Shown piece after piece: positions 1 to 11,049 of a stretch of DNA of 64,000 nt. Numbering within the stretch: the first letter of the stretch is position 1; every line of letters starts with the position of its first letter. The stretch covers positions 102,636,166-102,700,165 of the forward strand of contig NC_089587.1 in assembly GCF_019320115.1 (NCBI RefSeq), read 5' to 3'. The position numbers were made by a program, and so were the translations under genes. The notes beneath the pieces are model-generated. The model had not been told where the DNA came from and did no database searches. It was given only the letters and a program-made list of their open reading frames with translations. The DNA is from Miscanthus floridulus (taxonomy: Eukaryota > Streptophyta > Magnoliopsida > Poales > Poaceae).

Positions 1-715
1 GGTTGGATGCATAGCAAGCGGTGTTGATAGCTTACGCCCATAGAGCTTTGAGAGTGTTGTACTCATCAAGCATTGTTCTTGCAAGAGTGATCAATGTCTG
101 GTTCTTTCTCTCAACTATACTATTTTGTTGAGGAGTATATGTTGCAGAGACCTAATGCTTGATCCCAACTTCATCACAATTGGATTCTATGTTTGTGTTG
201 TCAAATTCTTTACCGTTGTTAGTTCTAATCTTCTTGAGCTTCACTTCAAATTCATTTTATGCTCTCTTGGTAAACTTCTTGAAGCAAGATGCAACTTCAA
301 ATTTGTCATGAAGGAAGAATACCCATGTGTATCTTGAATAGTCATCAACAATCACAAGACAATAAAGATTTCCTCCCAAACTCTTGTATGTTGTTGGTCC
401 AAATAAGTCCATGTGAAGGAGTTCTAGCACTCTTGTGGTTGACATGAAAGCTTTGGTTGGATGAATATTTGCAACTTGCTTGCCGGCTTGACATGCACTA
501 CAAAGCTTGTCATTCTCAAACTTCACATCCTTCAACCCTCTCACCAAATCATTCTTCATTAGCTTCTTGAGTGAGCTCATCCCAATATGAGCAAGTCTTC
601 TGTGCCATAGCCACCCAAGTGTTGTTTCAGTGAATAGGCATGTCTTCAAGTTAGCATCTTTGGAGGTGAAGTCCACTAGATATAGGTTGTTGTATCTAAA
701 TCCTTTGAATATCAC
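1..715 (-). pseudogene. Copia integrase, N-terminal zinc region and part of the catalytic core, broken
   Basis: From 715 downward the frame encodes a GAG-pre-integrase segment with an HHCC zinc site (WHRRLAH..., then CSAC) and the first catalytic Asp in HMDLFGP. At about 256 the frame shifts. The core then continues with an RTNNGKEF block, where the family normally has an Asp before NG, and a QQNSIVERKN block holding the catalytic Glu. A TAG at 152-154 interrupts it. Integrase would join retrotransposon cDNA to the genome; the Asp-to-Asn change, the stop and the frameshift make this copy inactive. The frame before 715 is separated from the protease frame by a stop near 744. Confidence 0.85.
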
Positions 716-745
716 TTGATCATCATCCTTCTTAGATACAACAAC

Positions 746-1033
746 TTACTTCTCGGTAAACAAGCATTGGAAGCCAAGATCACACAATTGTCCAACGGAT
801 AGCAAGTTGAAGCTCAATGAAGCAATATATAGCACATTTGAGATAGAATGATCATTTGATATTGCCATTTTGCCCAATCCTTTAACCTTGCCCTTTGAAT
901 TATCTCTAAATGTGATTCTTTCTTGTCCATCTACTTCTTCATCTAGTGAGGTGAACATACGATGATCACCAGTCATATGTTGTGGGCAACCACTATCAAT
1001 AACCCAATGACTTCCACCGGTCTTGTATTTCAC
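746..1033 (-). pseudogene. Copia aspartic protease fragment
   Basis: The frame opens with HWVIDSGCPQHMTGD, the DSG catalytic motif of Copia proteases followed by the usual H-M-T-G stretch, and ends with NLLSVGQLCDLG, which is typical of the protease/pre-integrase junction. In the intact family it is part of one gag-pol polyprotein. Here it is separated from gag (ending at 1111) by a shifted 77-bp stretch and from the integrase frame by a stop. It would process the polyprotein inside virus-like particles. Broken copy. Confidence 0.8.
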
Positions 1034-1110
1034 CTACACACAAGAGATGAAGCTTTAGGAACCCAAACTTGTTGAGGGCCCTTCACCTTCTCAACAAGTG
1101 ACTTTGCAAC

Positions 1111-3378
1111 CTAAATTTTCTTAGGCCTATTCTTGTTTGGAGGTCCTAAGAACATGACTTTCATCTTCCCACTAGAATCCTTTCTAAGCATGTAATGAGC
1201 ATTGAAGGCAAAAGGTCTAGCATGCTTGGGCGAGGGTTGTGGTGGTGGAGTTTGGCACTCATGGGCAAAGTGGCCTTCTTGTCCACACTCAAAACATCTC
1301 TTTGGATTTGACTTTGACTTGTGTTGTTGTTGAGCTTGAGCCTTCTTCTCTTGGTTTGCCAAGTATCCAATGCCACTTCTATCCATCTTTATGATGGTGT
1401 TCATTAGTAGCTCACTTTGAAGATGCTTGCCTCTTGTGAACTTGCTCAATCCAATCTTGAGATGCTCTTTTTCCAACTTGAGCTTCTTGTTCTCTTCCTT
1501 AAGAGCACCATTATTTTTCTCTTCCTTGAGCTTCTTGTTCTCTTTTTTGAGCTTCTCATTCTCAAGAATCAAATCACTATCATGATCAAGAGTTTCTAGC
1601 ACAATAGTGTTGTGGCTTTTGATCTCTTCAAGATCTTTCTTGAGCTTTTCATTATCATTCTTGAGCTTGACAAACTCATCACAATCTTTGGTCTCAACCA
1701 CTTGCTTGCCCTTGCTACTAGAACTTTGCTCAATGCTCTCAATGATCAAATCATCACATGATGTAGCTATATCAATCTTAACAACATCGTTAGTAGCATC
1801 ATGTGGCTCATTGGATAAATATTCTTGGGCAATGACAAGATTATCACGATTAATCTTAAGAGTAGTATATTCTTCTTTTAGCATGTTGTGGCTAGTGATG
1901 AGTTCATTGTGGATCCTCTCAAGTTTATCATGTTTATCTTTATGCTCTTTCTTAGAAGATTTGAGCTCCTTGAGTTTGGATGATATAGCATCATTTGCTT
2001 CTCTAAGCTCAACACTAATCTTTTCGGCTATATCATATTTAGCTAAAAGAGAATCATTCTTAGCTTTTAGTTTTTCATTCTTAGCTCTACTCTTTCTAAT
2101 GATCTTAGTGTATTGATTTAGCAATTTAACAAGATCATCATAAGAAGGTGATTCATATTCATCATCATCACTATCGCTATCATCATTGCTAGCATGTTCA
2201 TCTCCACTACTATCATCATTTGATACCTTGAGATCACCCTTGGCCATAAGGCATAGGTGTGTAGAGGATGATGGCAGCGGTGGTGGTGAAGATAATGAAG
2301 AGTCAATAATAATGGCGGCCACCTTCTTGTTGTTAGTTTCATCATCGGATGAGCCACTAGATGAATCAATGTCCATGAGCCAATCACCGATGATGTATGC
2401 CTTTCCACTTTTCTTCTTCTTGTGGAAGTCCTTCTTGCCATCTCTCTTCTTGTATGGCTTGTTTTTCTTCTTCTCATCTTCTTCATTGCTTGAGTCATCT
2501 TTCTTGCCCTTGTACTTGTTCTTGAACTTGTCTTTCTTGGGCTTGGTGCATTGGTGTGCTAGATGACCAAGTTCTCCACAATTGTAGCAATCCATCTCGG
2601 AGATTAGCTTTCTTCTAGAGCTAGTGAAGAACTTCTTCTTCTTGCCATCAAACTTGATGCCACTCTTGTTGAGCTTCTTTAGCATCTTGGCGGTTCTTCT
2701 CACCATGAGAGCAAGACTTGCATTATCAATTTCATCATCACTTGAGCTCTCATACTCAAGTCTTGCTTTGCCCTTCTCTTGGCTAGCTTTGAATGCTAAG
2801 TCTTTTTCTTTCTTTTTAGTAGAGGATGAGCCATCTTGAGGTATGATGTGCATGTACATCTCATGAGCATTGATCTTTCCCAAGATTTGTGTTGGTGTAG
2901 CGGTGGAAAGATCACCTTGATGAAGCACGATCACAATATGCCCATATTTATCAATGGGGAGGACACTCAAGATTTTTCTTACAACATCGAATGGTTGCAT
3001 TTGAATGAGTTCAAGCCCATTGACTTCCTCTATAAGAACATTCAAACGTGAGTATATCTCATTAGCATATTCTTTAGGAAGCATCTCAAAAGAGTTAAGC
3101 TTTTTCATGACAAGATGATAGCGTTCCTCATGCTCACTCTTTGTTCCCTCATGGAGCGCACAAACGTCCGACCATAGTGCATGGGCGTCCTTGTGGTTCC
3201 TCATCCGGTTAAACACATCTTTGCAAAGGCCTCTAAAGATAGTGTTTCGAGCCTTTGCATTCCATTTCTCGTAATTCACCTCATCGCCTTGTAGGTGTGT
3301 AGCATCCCGAGGTTTTGGGAAGCCTTGTAAGGCAGCTCTAAGTATTCCAATGTCTAGAGCATCTAAATACACCTCCAT
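1111..3378 (-). pseudogene. Copia gag (UBN2-type, two CCHC zinc knuckles), 755 aa
   Basis: Long open frame starting at ATG 3378, about 95 bp inside the primer site. Residues 1-180 are the gag/UBN2 region (KWNAKARNTIF, ALWSDVCALHEGT). A first zinc knuckle CYNCGELGHLAHQC follows near residue 260, then a Lys/Asp/Ser-rich acidic stretch, a long Glu/Lys/Leu-rich likely coiled coil (about residues 420-640), and a second knuckle CFECGQEGHFAHEC near residue 700. Gag packages the RNA into cytoplasmic particles. The TAG at 1111-1113 seems to replace a Trp codon (family sequence continues past PKKI), so gag-pol was probably one frame. This is the least damaged gene of the element. Confidence 0.88.
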
Positions 3379-3472
3379 GCAGATTTTCCAATAATCCCCT
3401 CAAAAATAGGAGGAGGTCCATCCCCATGAGACATCTTTCACTAGGCGATTAAGCCTAAATACGTGAGCGCAA

Positions 3473-3486
3473 GGCTCTAATACCAA
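3473..3486 (-). promoter_or_regulatory. Copia primer binding site (initiator-Met tRNA type)
   Basis: On the minus strand this reads TTGGTATTAGAGCC, one base from the LTR end. It matches the plant tRNA-iMet primer site TGGTATCAGAGC with one C-to-T change. It fixes the LTR boundary and the element's orientation. Confidence 0.85.
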
Positions 3487-3487
3487 T

Positions 3488-4931
3488 TGAAAGGATCAAG
3501 ATGCCCAAGAGGGGGGGTGAATTGGGCTAATTCTAAATTTCTTTGCAATAATTAAGTCCTACGGTTAGCCCAATTAACCCCTTGTGCCTAGAAAGTGTTT
3601 CTATTGATCTACCACACAAAAGTTTAGCAACCTATGTTCCAATCCTACTCTAGCATGGCAGTTCTATGAATGTAAATGATAAGAATTGAATTGCTCAAAG
3701 TAAAGAGAGAAGGAGGAACGCGGCGGTGTTTTTGCCGAGGTATCAAAGAGTCGCCACTCTCCACTAGTCCTCGTTGGAGCACCCGCGCAAGGGTATAGCT
3801 CCCCCTTGATCCGCGCAAGGATCAAGTGCTCTCTATGAGTTGATTCTTTGACACTCCGTCATGGTGAATCACCCACAACCGCTCACAACTTGAGTTGGGT
3901 CATCCACAAGCTCCGTTGGATGATCACCAAGCTCCCGATCACCACCAAGCCATCTACGTGATGGCGATCACCAAGAGTAACAAGCATGAACTCTCACTTG
4001 ACCACGACAAGCCTAATGAGAAGGGTGGATGCACACTTTGCTACTCTTGATCTCACTAATGAGGGCTCTCTTTGGGATTCTCAAATCTCAATCACCTCAC
4101 TAGGACCTTGCTCTTCTTGGCACTCTCGAAGGTGTTTCTCAACTGTTGGAATGAGCAAAAGTACCCCCTCACATGAATGGAGGAAGTATTTATAACCTTG
4201 GTTGAAAAACAAACCATTATGTGCCTCTACGGGGTGACCAGACGCTCCGGTCATGTTGACCAGATGCTCCGGTCAATTTTCCCCAATCTCTAGTGTTTAA
4301 GTTGTGATCGGACGTGTCTGGTCACAATTTTCCCTCTTTGGAACCTTATTGGAGTCGACCGAACGCTGGCACCCAGCGTGCGGTCACTCACCTCTCAGCA
4401 TCCGATCACGTCTAGACAATTTCACCTTGATCAAATGAACTGACCAGACTCTGCGCCAGTGTTTGATCACTCCGGAACTAGCGTCCGGTTAACATTTGAC
4501 CCTTCATTCACTTCCAACTCTTGATCATATGTGAATGAAGTTTGCTCCAATGGATCTAAGGGCTTTTTAGGAGCTACCTAGTGCTAGATTTAGTAAAGTG
4601 TGCACCATACCTAACTCACTAGACTCACCTAGGTCAAGCTACCTGTCCATACCCCCCTTAATAGTATGGCCAAAGGTAAAACAAAGTTCTGAACTACTCT
4701 AAGTGTCTCCTCAACTCCAATTAACACTTAGAACTAGTCCATCCTTAACCTTGTCGTCCATCCTTTGAAAACTAAAATGATTTCCATCGTAGGGACATGA
4801 CCACCATGATAGCCCAATCGATCTCTATTACCGTGACCTAACTTAATTGCCTCTGCAAAACACACGTTAGTCATAGTAATCATGTATTGTCATTAATCAC
4901 CGAAACCCAATTAGAGGCCTAGATGCTTTCA
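3488..4931 (-). repeat. 5' LTR of the left Copia element (1444 bp)
   Basis: On the minus strand it starts TGAAAGCATCTAGG at 4931 and ends CCTTTCA at 3488, directly before the primer site, so it has TG...CA ends. It includes stretches of GACCGGACGC-like motifs (about 4230-4500) common in grass SIRE LTRs. Its partner LTR is outside the window, so age and target duplication cannot be judged. Confidence 0.85.
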
Positions 4932-6120
4932 CTCGTTCTTCAACGCGATCTCAAAAAAGGTCATTGATGTGTCCACGCTAGAGAAGCTGCAGCAGGACAT
5001 AGTCAAAACTCTCATTAGGCTTGAGATGCATTTTCTGCTGACTTACTTTGATATCTCATTGCATCTACTCATTCATCTTGTTGACCAAATTAGAGCCCTT
5101 GGCCCAATGTACCTACATCAGATGTTCCCTTTCGAAAGATTGATAAAAGTTTTCAGGAGGTATATTAGGAACAGATTTAGGCCAGAAGGGGGCATGGTTG
5201 AAGGATGGTCAACGGAGGAGGCTATTGAGTTCTACACATATTATCTAGACATCAAAAGGGTCAGAGTTCTAGAATCTCATTATGAGGGAAGACTACATGG
5301 TAAAGGAACAATTGGGGAGAAATCTGTTATAGTAGATGACCCTGTTTCTTTTAGACATGCACAGTTCATTGTTCTCCAGCAAGCCAAGGGTGTGATGCCA
5401 TACATTGACGAGCATAGGCAGTTGCTACAAACTCTATATCCATGCAGGTCATAGGCTTGGCTGGATAAAAAATATAAGGATGAATTTGTCAACTGGTTGC
5501 GACATCACTTGCTTGGAATAAAGTTGGGTAATCAACTAGATGCCTTAGCCAAGGGACCTTCAAGTACATATCTTAAGTACCAAGGGTATGAGATTAATGG
5601 ATTCACATTTTACACAAAAAAGCAAGATGGAAAGAGCACATACCAAAATTGTGGTGTTCGTTTTGATGCTCACGATGAAAACAGCAACGTGCAGGCGACA
5701 TACTATGGTTTCATAGAGGAGATATGAGAGCTAGCCTATGGTCCATTGAAGGCAGCTCTTTTTCGCTACCAGTGGGTCTAGCTCGAGGAAATCAACATTG
5801 ATAGCGAAGGGTTCACTACCGTTGATCTCACTAAGACCTCGTACAGAGATGACCCCTTCATCCTTGCAAGAGATGTTATGCAAGTATTCTATGCAAGGGA
5901 TAACAAGACAAAATGAAGGCTAATAGTAGTCCTAGAAGGGAAAAGGAAGATTGTCGGTGTCGATGGAGTGATGAACGAAGAAGACTACAGGGGCTATAAG
6001 GAAATGCCTCCATTCGGGGCGAACGTACCCCTACCTATCCTTCAAGAGGGTGATGAACCTGCTTACGTATGGCTTGATCACAATGAGACCCTCATTGTTG
6101 ATGCACCTAAAGATAGTTAG
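4932..6120 (+). pseudogene. CACTA-1 module A: TNP2-type transposase C-terminus (DUF4218 + DUF4216)
   Basis: The conceptual protein starts abruptly at the Copia LTR. Bases about 5060-5240 encode the DUF4218 signature (LLIHLVDQIRALGPMY..., FRPEGGMVEGW). Bases 5560-6090 encode the DUF4216 region (YGFIEEI, then FRYQWV, TSYRDDPFILARD, FYARD). In-frame stops lie at about 5452, 5725, 5779 and 5914. TNP2 is the catalytic CACTA transposase acting on element ends; this is only its C-terminal third. The N-terminus is expected on the far side of the left Copia element. CACTA-3 carries a more complete but different TNP2 at 37609-44474. Confidence 0.88.
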
Positions 6121-6769
6121 ATTATTGTTAACTATGTAATCATTATGCACATAACCGTGAAGGATGTTTGATTCTGATGAAACTTTCATCTCCTCTATCC
6201 TCCTCGTTAATACTCTGCCAACTCAGCAAATATGCCAACATATCATAGCAATTAATGAGAATGAAAGTTATTTAAAACTACCATTAAGACTGACCTTATT
6301 ACTATTCAAACAATCGATTAGGCACCGGACGTAACATTTCTAAACTTTACTCTCTGAATTTAAACACCAGCTAAATATAAATATAAATATATATGTCTAG
6401 ACTTTCGATAGAAGGACATTGGGGTAGCAATTCTCTAATGAGCTACTACTAGTAGTGAGGGATCCATAGCTCCTTGGCGCCACTGGTCCCCAACTAGTTT
6501 GTAGTCCTTGCTCACAATACTCGAAGGAGCCTAGCCCATAGTCGACATTGAGCAAAGGTGTAGTAGCTCCATTCCTCATCCAACCTTCGTTGACCATTGA
6601 TTTATGTGCTCCTGGAGATGTGAATGGGAATGCCTGTGGATTGTGTATTGACTGTTGAGTGATCCATTTACTTAATGCGTGTACTGTTCCAGTCTCCAGA
6701 TCATGCCGAGATGAAGAGGAACGCTAAGAAGGCCATGAAGAAAGAAGGTGCATAGAGAAAATTCATTTA
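6121..6769 (+). other. Spacer after TNP2, no gene seen
   Basis: AT-rich 3' flank of module A. It probably includes the TNP2 3' UTR and polyadenylation region. A 66-codon minus-strand frame at 6397-6597 has no recognisable domain. No repeat structure stands out. Confidence 0.5.
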
Positions 6770-7300
6770 ATAAATTGTAAAATAGAACAAAAAAATTTGG
6801 GCCGCCTGGGACTTGAACACGGGTCTCGGGGGCTAAGTTGAGGGGTCTTAACCGTTGCGCTAGTAGGAGTTCGAAAGAAATCTAGAAGTTATCCTACTTA
6901 ACACCTAACTGCTACACCACATCACTGCCGGTTTGGAGAATGGCCCGGCAGTGATGTACCCCATCACTATCGATTTACAATCAAAACCAACAGTGATGAG
7001 CTATTTCCGAAGTAAAATAATAATTTATTAAATAGAACAAAAAAATTTGCCACTTGGGACTCGAACACGGGTCTCGGGGGCTAAGTTGAGGGGTCTTAAC
7101 CGTTGCGTCAGTAGGAGGAGATCAAAACAAAATGAAAAGTTATCCTACTTAACATCTAACTGCTACACCACATCACTGCCGGTTTGGGGAATGAACCGGC
7201 AGTGATGTACCCCATTATTGTCGATTTACAAGCAAAACCGGCAGTGATGTACCCCATTCACTGTCGGTTTTTAAACTAAAACCGACAGTGATGTGTAGAT
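6770..7300 (+). repeat. Internal CACTA motif array with two tRNA-like cassettes
   Basis: Paired motifs (CACTGCCGGTTTGG..., ACCGGCAGTGATG) recur at about 6925-6990 and 7175-7295, each able to form a hairpin. Two near-identical cassettes, 6795-6868 and 7045-7112, read on the minus strand as an A-box-like TAGCGCAACGGTTAAG, about 28 bp, a B-box-like GTTCRAGTCCC, then an oligo-T run. The two halves (about 6770-7010 and 7012-7230) are a direct duplication of about 245 bp. Such motif arrays normally mark CACTA subterminal regions; here they lie between genes. Confidence 0.75.
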
Positions 7301-8018
7301 GCTCCTCATATGCCAACAGTGCTTCCACTTACTACAACAGTTTGAACACTGCTCCCACCTACCCCGATAATTTTAGTTCAGAAATAAAAATGTACCATGA
7401 CTGCTAGCCCCTATAAAATGGCCCTAGGCTAGGAGCTAGCCTCTCCATACATGTTGGTTTCAGGCAAGCCTTATCAGCCATGATACAATGTTTTCCTCTC
7501 ACAACAAACCACATATATCGTTATGCATCGTAGTCCACCAAAATGGTGCACATAAGAGGTACTAGAAGAATGCTACTGAAGATAGAGCAACGCCGAAGAT
7601 TGGAGATGCCGTGAGGTTCACAGAGCCATCCGCTGCTGTGCACATCTGGAAAAAGGCCATGTATAGATAAGGTAGATTCATCGATGCCACCTTGTCATCT
7701 CCAACCGGTATAGCTCGTAGACCACCTTGGTGCTGCTGTTGGCCCCTAGTTGGTGCTAGAAGAATGCTACTAAGGTGGTTACAATATAATTTTTTTGATA
7801 CACATTGATTGTAACATTGACCTATATGCAAATAGGTCTTTGTTATCGCATATGGAATTTTAGTGTAAGGTCTTTGTTATCGTATATGTAATTTATTTCT
7901 AATATTTTTGTTATTTTTTTTTATGTATTTCATTACTATCTAAATAAATATATCGTTGTTGTTAAAACTTTCCCACTGTACTATCTAAATAAATATATCC
8001 TTTATATATATGCACCTT
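7301..8018 (+). other. Spacer upstream of module B
   Basis: No gene is recognised. Two copies of a short motif (CTAGAAGAATGCTACT) lie at about 7563 and 7758. The same motif, inverted, is found at about 61003-61020 in CACTA-2, showing that this spacer belongs to the transposon family. 7840-8015 is T-rich with a small duplication (GGTCTTTGTTATCG). Confidence 0.5.
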
Positions 8019-8115
8019 CACTGTCGGTTCTACTTATAAACCAGTAGTGATATTAACTTTCACTGTTGGTTCTACTTAAGAACTGGCAGTGATGTCCATG
8101 CCCCCCTTTATAAAA
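8019..8115 (+). promoter_or_regulatory. CACTA-1 module B promoter: motif array abutting a TATA box
   Basis: Two inverted pairs of CACTG(T)CGGTT-like motifs (8019-8050 and 8060-8094) end about 15 bp before TATAAAA at 8109-8115. The start codon of gene B follows at 8227. CACTA-2 has the same arrangement at 60371-60500. In En/Spm, TNPA binds subterminal motifs that overlap the promoter; a similar feedback role here is inference. Confidence 0.65.
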
Positions 8116-8226
8116 CAAACTGCCGGCACATACATTGATCCCACCCACCCACGAACTCTCACAGTCTCATTTCTCACGTTTCACTCTCACTTCTCAAGAA
8201 ATCCACTCTCTCTACGTGATTTGGTC

Positions 8227-9394
8227 ATGGCTCCTGCATTTTTCAATGGTATTGATATGTTGTCTTCTCCAATATTCTATCTATATTCATTTTATCTATA
8301 TTTATATTCATGTTTCTTTGCATTCTACATTTATATATATTCTTATTCCTTGCATTTGATCTATATTTAATTATGTTGCCACATTTTACTTGGAAGAATT
8401 TTTTGTGCATATATTTTATGTTTATATTTTTTTGGTATTTTATCGATCAGGTGGTATGAACAATGGACCTCTCCCACCACAAGAACCAGGTTTCCACCCT
8501 GGCGATGAGCCATTCGCTCCTAATGTGGCCATTCCACGGTTCCCTGTTCCTGCTATTGTATGAAATATTTTCCAACATATTTTGTTTTTTGATGCTGACA
8601 AATAAGTGTAATTAGTTTAATATCATTGTTGCATACATATATGTCATAGACTATATCCCCAATAGATTGGCTATGAACAGCACTTAGCTGGTTCTTTATC
8701 TCGGACATCGTTGAGAACACGACATCTAATGCAAGGGGTCAGCTATGGACGTGTGAACTCAGTTTTTTCATCCCTTTGAGGGGTGCAAATCATCGGAACC
8801 ATATCCACGAGACAGGAAGACAGAGCCTAGACATGATAAGTGCCCAATTCAGTGCCGTGCGCATATGTTTAGAGGCACTTCGATGTGTTTGCTATGATGT
8901 GCCTGATTTCTCGCACTTCAAGGCACTTGCTTTAAATGCTGATGATATCCCCATCCCACAAGCAAGCGAATGGTTTGCGAGCTACAACCGTGCAGATGTG
9001 GTAAAATGGTCACTTATACCTGAGTCATGGTTATTTGTTGTTTATTATTGTAATAACATTCTCTAATTTTTTTCTTTTTCTCCGCATGCAGATTGCGCTC
9101 CAGGACCTTACCTATGCTGCATGTGGCTTGTGGGCCATTCTAGACCAAGCTACGGAGCAACTCAGGTACGATTAGGACTTCTACAATGGTAACCTTGGCC
9201 AGCTCACTGTAGAAGGATGCTAGTACTGCATAAGGATTAGTAATAGGGGCAGTGGTCGTTCAGTAGGTTATATCTAGGGCCGACCATTCTTTCGATATTG
9301 TGAGGCACAGGAGAGTGCACTCATACGGGCATTGGACTTCATCGATACAAGAGGATACATAATCCGTGACATCAATTACCATATATGGTTATAG
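8227..9394 (+). pseudogene. CACTA-1 module B: unrecognised four-exon gene
   Basis: I do not recognise the family. Four exons with GT-AG borders can be drawn: 8227-8249, 8451-8557, 8650-9000 and 9092-9394. The product starts MAPAFF, runs through a Pro/Gly-rich stretch (PLPPQEPGFHPGDEPF), then IPIPQASEWF, AILDQATEQL and a terminal INYHIWL. CACTA-2 carries the same gene (58969-60270, minus strand) with the same exon order, so it is a shared element gene and not chance. Stops occur in exons 3 and 4 of this copy. No transmembrane segment or known catalytic motif is visible. It might be a CACTA accessory protein (TNPA-like role) or an old captured gene; the sequence does not decide. Confidence 0.7.
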
Positions 9395-9578
9395 AGGCAT
9401 GTTAGTGTGCATGGCCCGGTCAAACTCGGCAGTGATTCCGATAGTAATTAATGTTTATTAGGTTGTTTTCAAGGTCGTAGTTTAATTGGGTTCTAATTTT
9501 AATTTATATGGCTTTGTGTATTTAATTATTGTCATGCATGTAATTCGTGTAACATTTATTGGACAACTAGAAATATAC

Positions 9579-11000
9579 ATTCTGGTGTCGTATTCATCTC
9601 AAACTTTTTCTTAGGCTTCCACACGCCACATGTGAAGGAAACACCTAGTCTAGGATTTTCTGGAGATGGTTTGCTACTTTCTGAAGTTTAATTGAATTTC
9701 CGTGCGACGACACCGTTTAATTATAAGTTGAACTGAGTCTACACACGAAAAAATCCAAAATGATGCTAAACTTTTACACAAGCTCTAATGTGCCCTAGAG
9801 ATAAGAATTTTGTGGAGGTGGATGACAAAATCTATTGGGTCCAAGATGAAATTCACCCTCCTTGTCTCATTCGGCATAGAGAAAAATATAATAAATAAAA
9901 AATTGATTAGAAAAAACCTAGATCCTATGTGGGGTTTTAATTTGGGTGTACAAGCTTGACAAAAAAATTTCAAGCCATTTCGACATAGGCGGAGTATACA
10001 TGCTTCACAGAAGTACATGTGCCCTTTCATCGAACCATGACTATACACATATGTTATCAAGGTTTCTGTGGTTCATAGACATTCCGGTGTAGTATTGGTC
10101 TCAAACTTTTTCTTAGGCTTGCACGTGCCATGTGTGAAGGAAACGCCAAGTTTGGGATTTTCCGGAGATGGTTTGCTACTTTCTGAGGTTTAATTGAATT
10201 TTAGTGTGACATGACCGTTTAATTATAGGTTAAACTGAGTCTACCCACGAAAAGATTCGGAATGGTGCCAAACTTTTACACAGGCTCTAATGTGCTCTAG
10301 GGATAAGAATTTTGTGGAGGTAGATGACAAAATCTATTGGGTCCAAGATGAAATTCACTCTCTTTTGTCTCATTCGGCATAGAGAAAAATATAATAAATA
10401 AAAAAACTAATCAGAAAAACCTCAGATCTTGTGTGGGGTCTCAATTTGGGTGTACATATTTGCCAAAAAAATTTAAACCATTTCAACATAGGTGGAGTAT
10501 ACATGCTTTCACAGAGGTACATGCGCCCTTTCATCGAATCATGACTATACACATAGGTTATCAAGGTTTATTTGGTTCATACGCATTCCGATGTTGTATT
10601 GGTCTCAAACTTTTTCTTAGACTTGCACATGCCACGTGTGATGGAAACACCAAGTTTGGGATTTTTCGGAGATGGTTTGCTACTTTCTGATGTTTATTTG
10701 AATTTCTACGTGACGAGACCGTTTAATTATAGGTTGAACTAAGTCTACCCACGAAAAGATCCAGAATGGTGCCAAACTTTTACACAGGCTCTTATGTGCC
10801 CCAGGGATAAGAATTTTGTGGAGGTGGATGACAAAATCTATTGGTTCCAAGATGAAATTCACCCTCTTTTGTCTCATTCAGCACACAAAAAATATAATAA
10901 ATAAAAAAAACTGATCAGAAAAACCTAGGATCCTGTGTGGGGTCTTAATTTGGGTGTACAAGCGTGCTAAAAAATTTCAAGCCATTTTGACATAGGAATA
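9579..11000 (+). repeat. Tandem triplication, unit about 502 bp (CACTA-1)
   Basis: The anchor CTCAAACTTTTTCTTAG recurs with its AAAC at 9601, 10103 and 10607, giving periods of 502 and 504 bp. The third unit is truncated near 11000. Units share poly-A tracts, a TTTTACACAGGCTC motif and TGTGGGGTYTTAATTTGGGTGTAC. No conserved open frame runs through them. The same triplication with the same period lies in inverse orientation in CACTA-2 at 57405-58860. Confidence 0.88.
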
Positions 11001-11049
11001 CATATGCTTCTATTTATTCAGTATATAAAAGAAATTTTTTTAATATGTA

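Larger units (their letters stand above)
1..4931 (-). mobile_element. Ty1/Copia LTR retrotransposon, SIRE-type (5' portion, minus strand)
   Basis: Reading the minus strand from 4931 down there is a 5' LTR, a tRNA-Met-type primer site, gag with UBN2-like and CCHC segments, an aspartic protease motif and the integrase start. Reverse transcriptase and the 3' LTR lie off the left edge. The large gag, 1.4 kb LTR and LTR start TGAAAGCATCTAGG fit the SIRE/Maximus lineage as I know it from grasses. The insertion cuts the TNP2 gene of CACTA-1, because the flank at 4932 begins inside transposase coding sequence. Several in-frame stops and frameshifts show it is not autonomous. Confidence 0.9.

Noticed and set aside
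1417..2566. Plus-strand open frames rich in Leu/Ser across the left Copia gag
   Set aside because: They are antisense shadows of the long gag frame at 1111-3378, whose CCHC motifs and coiled coil are clearly real.
3986..4195. 69-codon frame in the left Copia LTR
   Set aside because: LTR sequence; no known LTR-encoded protein in this lineage.
6795..7112. Genuine tRNA genes
   Set aside because: A- and B-box-like motifs are present but no acceptor stem or cloverleaf can be drawn.
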